A stretch of DNA of 64,000 nt, taken from contig NZ_NBBI01000001.1 in the NCBI RefSeq assembly GCF_002197685.1, positions 868,001 through 932,000 of the forward strand. The letters are read 5' to 3'. Position 1 is the stretch's first letter. Each line of letters starts with the position of its first letter. Source of the DNA: Sphingomonas dokdonensis. Its GTDB lineage: Bacteria; Pseudomonadota; Alphaproteobacteria; Sphingomonadales; Sphingomonadaceae. The position numbers and the translations under genes are program-made. Shown here piece after piece: positions 56,009 to 64,000 of the stretch. The notes under the pieces are model-generated. The model was not told where the DNA came from. It saw only the letters and a program-made list of their open reading frames with translations, and ran no database searches.

Positions 56009-57181
56009 ATGAAACCGGCCGCACGCACGCAGGCGGCGATCGAGCTGCTCGACGCGATCATCGCCGCCGCACGCGAGGGCGGGGCGGCGGCGGACACGCT
56101 GATCGCGCGCTATTTCTCGACGCGCCGCTATGCCGGGTCGAAGGACCGCCGGGCGGTGCGTGAGCTGGTTTATGCCGCCATCCGGCAGTGCGGCGAAGTG
56201 CCGGCGAGCGGGCGGGCAGCGATGCTGTTGCTGGCGCAGGACGACGCCGAGCTGGCGGCGCGGTTCGACGGGTCGGCGCATGGGCCGGCGCCGGTGCCGG
56301 CCGGGGAAGAGCCGGCCGCGGCTGGCGTGGTGCCGGCCTGGCTGGAGCGCAAATTGGCCGAGTCCGGGTTGGACGCGGCCACTTGGCCGGCGCTGGTCGA
56401 TCGGGCGCCGCTGGACGTTCGCCTGCGCCGCGATGTTGCCGCTTCGACGCTGCAGGAGGTGGTGCCGGAGGCTGTGCCGATCGCCGGGCTGGTGCATGGC
56501 TGGCGTCTGCCGGCGGGCACCGACGTGGCGCCGCTTGCCGGCGCGGCTGAGGTGCAGGATGCCGGCAGCCAGGCGGTGTCGCTGGCGGCGGCGGTGCGGC
56601 CGGGGATGACCGTGGTCGACCTGTGCGCGGGGGCGGGCGGCAAGACGCTGGCACTCGGTGACGCGATGGAAGGACAGGGGCGGATCGTCGCGTGCGACGT
56701 GGATCGCGCGCGGCTGTCGCGGCTGGCGCCGCGGGCCGAGAAGGCGAATCTGCATATCGTTGAAACGCGCCTGCTCGATCCCAATCGGGAGGCGGCGGCG
56801 CTGGCGGACCTGAATGGCGCGGCGGACGTCGTGTTCGTCGATGCGCCGTGTTCGGGCACCGGCACCTGGCGGCGCAACCCGGAGGCACGCTGGCGGCTGA
56901 CGCCGGCGCGATTGGACCGGCTGGTTGCGACGCAGGCGCATGTGCTGGGCGTTGCCGCGCCGCTGGTGCGGCCAGGCGGTACGCTCGTTTACGTGGTCTG
57001 CTCGCTGCTCGATGCGGAGGGCAAGGATCAGGTGGCGCGCTTCCTCGCGGATCATCCGGGCTGGCAGGCGAGCGCGCCGGCGATGCCGATGGGAACGAAG
57101 CATGGGGATGGCGTGCGCCTGACCCCGGCGCATGACCATAGCGACGGTTTTTTCGTCGCTTGCCTCTCGGCGCCGTGCTAA
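56009..57181 (+). CDS. rsmB: 16S rRNA m5C967 methyltransferase family (RsmB/NOL1-NOP2-Sun)
   Basis: This 390-residue RNA cytosine-C5 methyltransferase has an N-terminal NusB-like helical part, a SAM-binding motif DLCAGAGGKTLAL, motif IV DAPCSGTGTWRRNPE and motif VI with the catalytic Cys in VVCSLLDAEGKDQV. It fits RsmB best by length and the NusB-like region; other Sun-family RNA targets are possible. It follows guaB closely. A short TPR protein gene follows after 33 bases. Confidence 0.9.
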   Translation: MKPAARTQAAIELLDAIIAAAREGGAAADTLIARYFSTRRYAGSKDRRAVRELVYAAIRQCGEVPASGRAAMLLLAQDDAELAARFDGSAHGPAPVPAGEEPAAAGVVPAWLERKLAESGLDAATWPALVDRAPLDVRLRRDVAASTLQEVVPEAVPIAGLVHGWRLPAGTDVAPLAGAAEVQDAGSQAVSLAAAVRPGMTVVDLCAGAGGKTLALGDAMEGQGRIVACDVDRARLSRLAPRAEKANLHIVETRLLDPNREAAALADLNGAADVVFVDAPCSGTGTWRRNPEARWRLTPARLDRLVATQAHVLGVAAPLVRPGGTLVYVVCSLLDAEGKDQVARFLADHPGWQASAPAMPMGTKHGDGVRLTPAHDHSDGFFVACLSAPC

Positions 57182-57214
57182 TCCGGCCTTGCCGTGCCCA
57201 AGCTGGAGCCCTTG

Positions 57215-57718
57215 ATGCGTTATACGTCAGTCGCCGTTGCCGCCGCCCTTGCGATGGTTTCGATCTCGACTTCGCTCCACGGCCAACGCCCCGACGACCA
57301 GATCGACGCCAAGTCGCTCGCCTTGCTGCAACAGGGCAAGGCCGCACGCGCGGCGGGCAATGCGGACGGTGCGATCGGGCTGCTCGAATCCGCGGCCGCG
57401 GTCGATCCGCGCAACCGGCAGGCGTTCATCGAAATGGCGGAGATTTCCGAGCGCCAGGGCCTGCCGGGCAAGGCGATCCGCCTGTACCGCGAGGCGTTGC
57501 TGCTGGAGCCGAACGATATCGAGGCGCTGAGCGGGCAGGGTCAGGCGCTGGTAATCAAGGGCGCAGTGGCGCGGGCCAAGGAGAACCTCGCGAAGGTCAA
57601 GGCGCTGTGCAAGACGACCTGTCCGCAGGCGACCACGCTGGCGGCGAGCATCGCCAAGGGGCCGCCGGTTTCGACGGCACAAGTGACGCCGCCCACGTCG
57701 GTGCCGGCGAAGAACTGA
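57215..57718 (+). CDS. Secreted TPR-repeat protein
   Basis: This 167-residue protein starts at ATG 57215 (GGAG seven bases upstream), not at the in-frame GTG at 57194. Residues 1-24 are a signal peptide (MRYTSVAVAAALAMVSISTS). Two or three TPR-like helical pairs follow (ALLQQGKAARAAGNADGAIG and the KAIRLYREALLLEPNDIEAL segment), then a Cys pair LCKTTC and a Thr/Pro tail. It is a likely periplasmic protein-interaction module of unknown partner. Confidence 0.8.
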   Translation: MRYTSVAVAAALAMVSISTSLHGQRPDDQIDAKSLALLQQGKAARAAGNADGAIGLLESAAAVDPRNRQAFIEMAEISERQGLPGKAIRLYREALLLEPNDIEALSGQGQALVIKGAVARAKENLAKVKALCKTTCPQATTLAASIAKGPPVSTAQVTPPTSVPAKN

Positions 57719-58083
57719 AACGCAGTTCGCTGATCGGCCTGGTGTTTACGGCGGTGACATCGGGCTTACTTGACTTGGTAGGGGACAGGGTCGGCTCTCG
57801 CACCGCTGCTCGCCAATGCTTTCCCACTTGGGCGCCAGCCATCGCCGAGGCCCCGCTTAGACTTGAGCCGCTTGGCTGGACCGCCGTCGCAAGTACCTGA
57901 TTACGAAACGACGCTTTATGTGGCGCTATCGCACTTTGGCGGTGAACTGCCGCGGTGCAGCGTTCCTGCGCACCCCTGCTCGCGAATGCTTTATTAACTA
58001 GGCCCCGACCTTAGCCTGGGCGGCGAATGTCGCTAGGTGGCCGAATTCAAACCAGCGCGTACCGAGGCGCCGAGCACGTTACC
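57719..58083. other. 365-base region without a recognisable gene, with a diverged direct repeat
   Basis: This gap between convergent TPR and rsmA genes has less GC bias than its surroundings and no convincing frame. Two related segments, starting at 57801 and 57971, share CTGCTCGC.AATGCTTT with 22 of 24 bases alike, 170 bases apart; weaker similarity continues (GGCCCCG near 57855 and 58001). It could be a decayed gene, a remnant of an element or a structured RNA region. Nothing in it identifies a function. Confidence 0.6.
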
Positions 58084-58914
58084 TTAGCCGCCGTCGGGAA
58101 TGCTCAGGCGGCGGGCCAGCGCGACGAATTCGGCCACGCTGACGGTTTCCGCGCGCCGGGTAGGGTCGATCCCTTCGGCTTCGAGCGCGGCGAGCGCGCC
58201 GGGCAGGCTGCGCAGGCTTTGGCGCAGCATCTTGCGGCGCTGGCCGAAAGCGGCGGCGGTGAGTGCCTCCAGCTTGGCGAGCTTCACGCCCTCGGGCGCT
58301 TCGCCCGGTACGATGTGGACGACGGCCGACATCACCTTGGGCGGCGGGGTGAAGGCCGAGCGATGGACGGGCATGGCGATCCGCGGCGTACTGCGCCATT
58401 GCGCGAGCACGGCGAGCCGGCCGTACGCGTCGGTGCCCGGGGCGGCGACGATGCGATCGGCGACCTCGCGCTGGAACATCAGCGTCAGCGATTGCCACCA
58501 CGGCAGCCACGGCGCGGAAAGCCAGCCGACGAGCAAGGCGGTGCCGACGTTATACGGCAGGTTGGCGGCGATGTGCGGCTTGCCGCCGAACAGGGGCTGC
58601 GGGTCGATCGCCAGAGCATCGCCCTCGATCACCTTCAGCTGATCGGGATACGTTTCGCCGAGTTCGGCGAGCGCCGGAATGCAGCGCCGGTCACGCTCGA
58701 TTGCCGTGACCCGAGCGCCGGCGGCGAGCAGCGCGCGCGTGAGGCCACCGGGACCGGGCCCGACCTCCAGCACCTCGGCACCGTCCAGATCGCCGGGGAT
58801 GCGGGCGATGCGGCCGAGGAGTTGCGCATCGAACAGGAAGTTCTGGCCGAGCGCCTTGGAGGCGCTGAGGCCGTGCCGCGCGATGACGTCGCGCAGCGGC
58901 GGCAGCTCCGTCAC
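58084..58914 (-). CDS. rsmA: 16S rRNA dimethyladenosine transferase (KsgA/RsmA)
   Basis: RsmA dimethylates A1518 and A1519 of 16S rRNA. I use the GTG at 58914, which overlaps the pdxA stop (GTGA) and gives 276 residues; a TTG at 58926 would add four. Motifs are KALGQNFL, the SAM-binding [18 protein letters not shown] with the catalytic Asn-Leu-Pro-Tyr, and [13 protein letters not shown] in the C-terminal domain. It is the last gene of the lptD-surA-pdxA-rsmA run. Confidence 0.96.
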   Translation of the reverse strand: MTELPPLRDVIARHGLSASKALGQNFLFDAQLLGRIARIPGDLDGAEVLEVGPGPGGLTRALLAAGARVTAIERDRRCIPALAELGETYPDQLKVIEGDALAIDPQPLFGGKPHIAANLPYNVGTALLVGWLSAPWLPWWQSLTLMFQREVADRIVAAPGTDAYGRLAVLAQWRSTPRIAMPVHRSAFTPPPKVMSAVVHIVPGEAPEGVKLAKLEALTAAAFGQRRKMLRQSLRSLPGALAALEAEGIDPTRRAETVSVAEFVALARRLSIPDGG

Positions 58915-59906
58915 AGGTGCGGGCAAGCGGCGCGATGCGCGGCGGCGCTGGCCGCCATGGCGATCGCCGCCATCATCGCGCCAGGCTCCGCGCGGTCCTG
59001 CCCGGCGAGCCCGAATGCGGTGCCGTGATCGGGCGATGTGCGCACCACCGGCAGGCCAAGCGTGATGTTCACCCCGTCGTCGAAGTGCAGCGCCTTCAAC
59101 GGAATCAGCGCCTGATCGTGGTAGCAGCAGAGCGCGGCATCATATTGCGCGCGTGCGCGCTGGTGGAACATGGTGTCGGCGGCGAACGGGCCGGTGATGT
59201 CGATGCCCTCCTCACGCAGCAGGGCGACCGCTGGTTCGAGCACCTCGATCTCCTCGCGGCCCAGCGCGCCGGACTCGCCGGCATGCGGATTGAAGCCGGC
59301 GACGGCGAGCCGCGGCTCCGCGATGCCGAAGTTGCGGCGCAGACCACGCACGGTTGCGCGCGCCTTGGCCGCGACCATGTCGATCGTCAGCAGCGAGGAC
59401 ACTTGCGCCAAGGGCACGTGCGTCGTCATCGGCACGACCCGCAGCGACGGACCGGCGAGCATCATCACCGAATTGTCGCGCGACACGCCGAACCGTTCGG
59501 CAACGAACTCGGTCTGGCCGGGATGGTTGAAGCCGATGCCGTAAAGCTGCGCCTTCGACACCGGCCCGGTGACAAGCGCGGCGGCGGCACCCGATCGGGC
59601 GAGCCCCACGGCAAGCTCCAGCGAATGTAGCGCGCAGCGGGCGCCATCGGCGTCGGGCTGACCGGGCACGATCTCCCCGCCATCCTCCACGGTGAGGACG
59701 GGCAGGGCGGAGCCGAACGCGTCGGCGACCTCGCGAAGATCGGTGATGGGCGCGACGGGGCCGTCCCACACACGCGTGATCGCGCGTGCGTCACCGACGG
59801 CGAAGAACGGCGGCAGCTCGGCGGCTTCGCGCCCGGCCCAGGCCTTGGCGATCACTTCGGGGCCGATGCCGGCGGGGTCGCCCATGGAGACGGCAAGAGG
59901 AGTCAC
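58911..59906 (-). CDS. pdxA: 4-hydroxythreonine-4-phosphate dehydrogenase
   Basis: PdxA oxidises 4-phosphohydroxythreonine in DXP-dependent pyridoxal-phosphate synthesis. The 331-residue protein starts with GTG at 59906. The family motifs [36 protein letters not shown] and [13 protein letters not shown], which hold the metal histidines, are intact. It lies ten bases after surA and overlaps rsmA. Confidence 0.96.
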   Translation of the reverse strand: MTPLAVSMGDPAGIGPEVIAKAWAGREAAELPPFFAVGDARAITRVWDGPVAPITDLREVADAFGSALPVLTVEDGGEIVPGQPDADGARCALHSLELAVGLARSGAAAALVTGPVSKAQLYGIGFNHPGQTEFVAERFGVSRDNSVMMLAGPSLRVVPMTTHVPLAQVSSLLTIDMVAAKARATVRGLRRNFGIAEPRLAVAGFNPHAGESGALGREEIEVLEPAVALLREEGIDITGPFAADTMFHQRARAQYDAALCCYHDQALIPLKALHFDDGVNITLGLPVVRTSPDHGTAFGLAGQDRAEPGAMMAAIAMAASAAAHRAACPHL

Positions 59907-59916
59907 GACCGGGATC

Positions 59917-61284
59917 TCAGCGATACTCCACGATCGCGTCGCGCCGCAGATCGCGCAGCGCCTGCTGCGCGCGCAGGTTGACGCGCTGCTGCTCCAGCTG
60001 GTTCTGGATCTGCTCCGTCCCCGGCAGCTGCGCGGTGCTGGTATCGTCCCGGCCGCACAGGACCAGCGTGCGTACGCCTTCTTCGGGATTGCCGAAGGGC
60101 GGGCTGGCCTGACCGACCTGAAGGTTCAGCATGATCTCCTGCAGTGGCGCGGGAAGATCGCGGATGCGGATGGCGTCGTTCTGCACCACCTCGGCGTTGA
60201 TGGTCGAGGCGACGCGCTCGACCGAGCCGCAGCCCTGCAGCTTGTTGATCGTGCTGGCGAACTCGGCGGTGCGCTGGCTCGCCTGCGCCTGCGTGGTGCC
60301 GCGCGGGAACTTGATCGTCATCTGCTTCAGGCTCAACCGCGCATCGCGCGGATTGGCGGTGAGCACCTGACGCTTGTCGACCAGATACAGGATCGAGAAG
60401 CCGCCGGGGACGGGGACCGGGCCGACGACCTGACCGACCTGCATCTGCGATGCGGCTTCGGCGAGCTCCGGCGGGATCTGCGCACCGCGCACCCAGCCCA
60501 GATCGCCGTTGACGCCGCGGGTCGACGCCTCGGAGAAGTTGCGGGCGAAATATCCGAAGGGCGCCTGGCCCTTCTGGATCTCGCCGATCAGCTGACGCGC
60601 CGCGCCATAGACCTGCTCGGTGCGGTCGGGCGTGGCAGAGAGATAGATTTCGTTGAGGTGATATTCGTCGGTGCCCTTGGCAGCCTCAAGCCGGTCGAGG
60701 ATGGCCTTCACCTCTTCCTCGCCGACATTGACAAACGGCTCGACGCGGCGGCGCAGATAGCGCTGCCATGCCAGCTCACCCTCGATCTGACGACGGATCG
60801 ACCGCTCGGACGAGCCCTGCTGGCGCAGAAACGTGCGGAACTGATCGGGCGTTTGCTTGAAGTTGCTGGCGATGCGATCGAAGCTCTGGTTCAGCTCGGC
60901 ATCGGTAATGGTGATGTCGGCCGTCTTCGCCTGCTGGATCTGGAGCACCTCGTCGATCAGCTGCCGCAGCACCTGGAGGCGCAGACGGTCGATCTCCTCG
61001 GGCGGCAGCTGCGTGTTGTTAGCCGCAAGGATCAGCGCGACGCGCTGGTCGACGTCCGTGCGGGTGAGCACGTTGTCGTTCACGATCGCGGTCGCCTTGC
61101 GGACGTTCGGATCGACCTTGCCGAAGATCTCGAGGTTCTGCGGAATGTTCAGCCCGGTGTTATCCGGCAGCGACTGATCGTTCACGGTTGCCGGCCCGGC
61201 CTGCTGACCGGTGGCGGCACCTGCCGCGGCCAGTGCCAGCGCCACGCCCGCGATGCGGCCAAACCGCAGCGCCTTGTTGCCCAT
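59917..61284 (-). CDS. surA: Periplasmic chaperone / PPIase SurA
   Basis: SurA escorts outer-membrane proteins, including LptD, through the periplasm. From ATG 61284 it has 455 residues, with a signal peptide (1-26). A SurA N-terminal domain follows (AIVNDNVLTRTDVDQR and the QLIDEVLQIQQAKTADI helix), then a parvulin domain (about 215-315, GVNGDLGWV) and a second, degenerate parvulin-like region with a C-terminal helix. It lies 80 bases downstream of lptD, the conserved client-chaperone pairing. Confidence 0.94.
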   Translation of the reverse strand: MGNKALRFGRIAGVALALAAAGAATGQQAGPATVNDQSLPDNTGLNIPQNLEIFGKVDPNVRKATAIVNDNVLTRTDVDQRVALILAANNTQLPPEEIDRLRLQVLRQLIDEVLQIQQAKTADITITDAELNQSFDRIASNFKQTPDQFRTFLRQQGSSERSIRRQIEGELAWQRYLRRRVEPFVNVGEEEVKAILDRLEAAKGTDEYHLNEIYLSATPDRTEQVYGAARQLIGEIQKGQAPFGYFARNFSEASTRGVNGDLGWVRGAQIPPELAEAASQMQVGQVVGPVPVPGGFSILYLVDKRQVLTANPRDARLSLKQMTIKFPRGTTQAQASQRTAEFASTINKLQGCGSVERVASTINAEVVQNDAIRIRDLPAPLQEIMLNLQVGQASPPFGNPEEGVRTLVLCGRDDTSTAQLPGTEQIQNQLEQQRVNLRAQQALRDLRRDAIVEYR

Positions 61285-61364
61285 CGTCGTCACTCGTTCC
61301 GGAATCCCATGTTGCGCGCCGTTGGTGGCGACACGGCTCTGCATTTTTCTAGCTGAACCGGGGC

Positions 61365-63623
61365 TTAGCGCCCGAGGTTCTTCAACGCCAGCGTCAACAG
61401 GAAGCTGCTGCCGCGGCGCGCGTCGCCGGTGGTGCGATAGTCCTGCCGCCAGGTGACGCCGAGCGTGAGGCAATCGTCCTCATATTGCACGCCGAGCCGG
61501 TGACGGATCGGATCAAAGCCGTCCGACAGCGAGAAGACATCGTCGGTCCGGTCGGTCAGGTCGATCAGCCCGGAGGCAAAGGCGGACCAGAAGCGGGCGA
61601 ATTGCACGCGGCCGCCAACCCGGATCTCCTCGCGATCCTGCAGATCCTCTAGCTGGTCGATGTCGCGGTTCAGGCGCAGATAGCCGACAAGCAGATAGGT
61701 CGCACGGGAACCAACCGTCGCATCGATCTCGTTGCGGCGCACGGCCAGGCTGTTCTTGTCCAGCCGATAGCGGTGGGTGAGCGAGACAAAATCGCGGAAG
61801 CGCACGGTGGTGCGGCCGACGATGTCCGAGAAGCGATCGCTGAGCCCGGTGCCCGAGGGGAAGATCGTCTCGCGATTGTCGAGGCGGTAGCTCTGCCCGA
61901 TGTTGGTGGCGATGCTGAGCCCCGGCAGATCGAGGCCGTAATCGAGACCATAGGTGGCGCGCGATGAATCCTCCCAGCGGTCGTAGCCGGCGAAGCGATT
62001 GAGCGCGAAGAGGTTCGAATCCTCAAGGTCGATCGCGCGGGCGTCCTCGTTGGGCAGGTCGAGGTTCTCGATCTTGGGCGAGGCGACGATCTGAAGCCGC
62101 GGGGTGATGCGCTGCGTGCCGCCGAACAGCTCGCCGACGAAGGGCCAGCGCACATCCACCGCAACCGCGCCGATCGCGCGCGAATGGAAGCCTTCCAATC
62201 CGCGATACCGCACCACGTTGGTCGCGGCGGTATCGTCGGTGTTATAGGCGTCGGCGCGGGCGAAGGCGGTGAAGGTGACTTCCTGGCCCCAGTTCGTCAG
62301 GCGGCGCAGATCCCAGCGCGCGCTGGCAAAGGCGCGCTGCGTGTCCTGCCCTGCCTTGCGGCCGAGCGCGAGCGTGTTGAGCTGGAACTGCACAGTGCCG
62401 CCGAGCAGGTCTTCCTTCATGCGGCGACGATAGTCGAGTTCGGGCAGGGCGACGGGCTGAAGACCCTGCCGCTCGCCCACGCGCAGCGTCTGGGTGGCCC
62501 AACCGGCGAGCGAGAAATAGCTGTCGCGATCGATCCGCTCGAGCGCGAACGTCGTGCGCAGGCGATCGGCGCGCGAGATGTCGTAGCGGCGCAGGAACGT
62601 GCGGTCGGTGGTGAGGCGCAGCGAGCCGGACAGGCTCCAGTTCTCGTCGAGCTGGAAACGGCCGACGCCATCGAGATAACCGCGGAAGGCGCGCTCGGTG
62701 GAGGAGGCAAAGCCGCTCGACAGATCGTCGCTGCGGCGGCTGGCGGTGCCGTAGCCGGTGATGCTGAACGCGCCGAGCTCGTTCAAATGCTCGTAATTGG
62801 CCTGCAGCATCGGCAGCACGTCCGAATAGACGTGCGGCGTTACCGTCAGCTTGCGGTTGGGCGCGAGCCGGAAGAGATAGGGGGTGGCGACCTCGAAGCC
62901 GTTCACCCGATCGTAGCGCACGCTGGGCGACAGGAGCCCGCTGGCGGTGCCCTCGCCGATCGGGTGGGAGAATTTTGGGAGCGGGATGGAGGGAAGGCCG
63001 AACAGGTGGACCTGGCCGCCGGTGTAATAGACCCGCTCGCGATCGGGCCGGTACGTCACCTTCACCGCCGTGACCTTCCACGTCGGCTCCTTCGGACAGC
63101 CATCCGAATCGACCACCGAACAGGCGGTATAGGCCGCGCGGTCTAGCGAGATGGTGCCATCCTCGTAGCGGGTGCCGCGATCGGCGGCGAGCCGCCCGCC
63201 GCGGTCCAGCACGACCAGCATGTTGTCGACTAGACCGTCTTTCAGCGAATCAGTCAGCTCGATCTGATCGCCATAGGCCGTGTCGCCCTGCGGATTGGTG
63301 ACGGCGATGTTACCGGTGGCGATCACTTTGCCGGTTTTGCGGTTCCACACCACCTTGTCCGCGCGCAGCCGCTCGCCGGCGCGGAACATGCGCACGTCGC
63401 TCGTCGCGGTGACGATGTCCTGCTCGTAATCATATTCGAGCATGCCGGCGCTGAAGTTGATCTGATCCTCTGCTGCCGCGCCTGGCGGCGGCGCAGCGGG
63501 TGCTTCGGGTAGGGGCGGTGCAACCGGACGATCCTGGAGATCCTGCGCGGCGGCAACGCCCGGCAGGCCGAGCAGCAGGGCCGCAGAAAACGCGCAACCG
63601 GACAGAAGGTCGAGACGCGTCAC
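61365..63623 (-). CDS. lptD: LPS-assembly outer-membrane protein LptD
   Basis: LptD inserts lipopolysaccharide into the outer leaflet of the outer membrane with LptE. The 752-residue protein starts with GTG at 63623 and has a signal peptide ending VAAAQ at 27. An N-terminal OstA/beta-jellyroll domain (about 54-170, VRMFRAGERLRADKVVWN) and a C-terminal barrel follow. The mature protein has only three cysteines (two near 167-175 and one near the C-terminus) rather than the four of E. coli, so one or more disulfides differ. It is divergent from pepA. Confidence 0.94.
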   Translation of the reverse strand: MTRLDLLSGCAFSAALLLGLPGVAAAQDLQDRPVAPPLPEAPAAPPPGAAAEDQINFSAGMLEYDYEQDIVTATSDVRMFRAGERLRADKVVWNRKTGKVIATGNIAVTNPQGDTAYGDQIELTDSLKDGLVDNMLVVLDRGGRLAADRGTRYEDGTISLDRAAYTACSVVDSDGCPKEPTWKVTAVKVTYRPDRERVYYTGGQVHLFGLPSIPLPKFSHPIGEGTASGLLSPSVRYDRVNGFEVATPYLFRLAPNRKLTVTPHVYSDVLPMLQANYEHLNELGAFSITGYGTASRRSDDLSSGFASSTERAFRGYLDGVGRFQLDENWSLSGSLRLTTDRTFLRRYDISRADRLRTTFALERIDRDSYFSLAGWATQTLRVGERQGLQPVALPELDYRRRMKEDLLGGTVQFQLNTLALGRKAGQDTQRAFASARWDLRRLTNWGQEVTFTAFARADAYNTDDTAATNVVRYRGLEGFHSRAIGAVAVDVRWPFVGELFGGTQRITPRLQIVASPKIENLDLPNEDARAIDLEDSNLFALNRFAGYDRWEDSSRATYGLDYGLDLPGLSIATNIGQSYRLDNRETIFPSGTGLSDRFSDIVGRTTVRFRDFVSLTHRYRLDKNSLAVRRNEIDATVGSRATYLLVGYLRLNRDIDQLEDLQDREEIRVGGRVQFARFWSAFASGLIDLTDRTDDVFSLSDGFDPIRHRLGVQYEDDCLTLGVTWRQDYRTTGDARRGSSFLLTLALKNLGR

Positions 63624-63713
63624 TCGCTTACTCGCAAAGCTTGAACCCCTTTTCGCCGCCTGGTGCCGGCTTGATCATCGGCCCTATCCATCGACGCGGC
63701 GGGGCGCAACGCT

Positions 63714-63742
63714 TTGCCTCCGGCGGCCGGACACCCTATCTG
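63714..63742 (+). promoter_or_regulatory. Possible promoter of pepA
   Basis: TTGCCT, 17 bases, TATCTG lies 25 bases before the pepA ATG in the 143-base lptD-pepA divergent gap. The -35 matches 4 of 6 and the -10 only the first TAT, a weak match of the kind usual in alphaproteobacteria. Confidence 0.4.
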
Positions 63743-63766
63743 CAGCCCGAAACAAGAGGAATAGCC

Positions 63767-64000
63767 ATGAACGTGACCTTTGCCGCCAATCGTCCTGCGG
63801 AAACGCCGGTGCTCGCGCTGCCGGTGACCAAGGCCGGTGCCGCCGCCATTGCGCCGGCTGGCCTGGACGAATCGGCCCGCGCCATCGTTGCCGCCGCTGC
63901 AGCAGGGCAAAGGTTCAAGGGTGAGGCGGGCAGCGTGGCGGAGGCCTATGTCGCAGCGGGGAAGGGCGCGAGCCGAATCCTGCTGCTTGGCGTGGGCGAG
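63767..64000 (+). CDS. pepA: M17 leucyl aminopeptidase, 5' part
   Basis: The frame from ATG 63767, preceded by AAGAGGA, runs for 78 codons to the right edge without a stop. The residues match the N-terminal domain of PepA-type cytosolic aminopeptidases (LDESARAIVAAAAAGQRFKG and GASRILLLGVGE). The zinc-binding catalytic domain is outside the window. Its position next to lptD is conserved in sphingomonads. Confidence 0.85.
   Translation, partial: MNVTFAANRPAETPVLALPVTKAGAAAIAPAGLDESARAIVAAAAAGQRFKGEAGSVAEAYVAAGKGASRILLLGVGE

Noticed and set aside
57160..57900. Alternative frame through the TPR gene and the following gap
   Set aside because: The TPR frame has a signal peptide, ribosome site and repeats; the alternative is Gly/Arg/Ala-rich without motifs.

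Overview
The window looks like chromosomal core sequence from an alphaproteobacterium of the Sphingomonas group (Sphingomonadales). The evidence is high GC with strong third-position GC, frequent ATGA/GTGA/TTGA stop-start overlaps, and gene orders typical of that group: chvI-chvG-hprK-rapZ-EIIA-HPr, lptD-surA-pdxA-rsmA, gatC-gatA-gatB, pgsA-moaD-moaE, glmU-glmS and a phoR...phoB phosphate operon. I see no rRNA, tRNA, CRISPR array, insertion sequence, prophage or integrase. Both edges cut genes: gatB on the left and pepA on the right.

Layout. 1-2.4 kb: gatCAB (minus). 2.5-11.4 kb: a DUF3089 hydrolase with ruvX, an epoxide hydrolase and APH-like kinase pair, oxyR, a TauE/SafE permease, cysE with DUF2794, an unknown polytopic membrane protein and an acyl-CoA type SDR. 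11.5-19.1 kb: a Met/Thr-rich secreted protein, then phosphate sensing and uptake (phoR-pstS-pstC-pstA-pstB-phoU-phoB, minus) with a PHO-box-like triple repeat between phoR and pstS. 19.2-21.8 kb: four coupled plus-strand genes of the poorly understood HPr-rel-A type (Tat-signal small protein, PqqD-like protein, HprK-related kinase, NTP_transf_5 protein). 21.7-31.5 kb: VanZ-like protein, gph, glmU-glmS, DUF2147, mtnP, mntH, a tyrosine phosphatase and an XpaC-TelA pair. 31.8-41.4 kb: typA, an oxidoreductase, envelope proteins, EVE, DUF3297, nitronate monooxygenase, gamma-carbonic anhydrase, an LplT-like MFS protein, pgsA, moaD and moaE. 41.4-45.3 kb: a fasciclin lipoprotein, thiE, an M23 peptidase, efp and suhB. 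45.3-51.8 kb: one minus-strand train from chvI through hprK, rapZ, EIIA, HPr, a SpoU methyltransferase and rppH to a DUF481 protein. 51.9-57.7 kb: mscS, nfeD with SPFH, guaB, rsmB and a TPR protein. 58.1-64 kb: rsmA, pdxA, surA and lptD (minus), with pepA divergent.

How the genes work together. Three regulatory modules stand out: the Pho regulon core, the ChvG/ChvI envelope-stress and incomplete-PTS module, and OxyR. Much of the rest is translation (gatCAB, efp, typA, rsmA, rsmB), envelope biogenesis (glmU, glmS, lptD, surA, pgsA, M23 peptidase) and central metabolism (guaB, mtnP, thiE, pdxA, cysE).

The best candidate for an under-described system is the 19.2-21.8 kb operon. It combines a PqqD-type peptide-binding protein, an HPr-kinase-fold kinase and a nucleotidyltransferase with a small exported Cys-containing protein. 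Lasso-peptide tailoring uses related parts, but no cyclase or leader peptidase is present here. Other points of interest are a 46-bp tandem duplication across the suhB stop codon, an SD-sequestering inverted repeat before suhB, a REP-like palindrome before efp, and a 365-base gene-free region with a diverged direct repeat at 57.7-58.1 kb.
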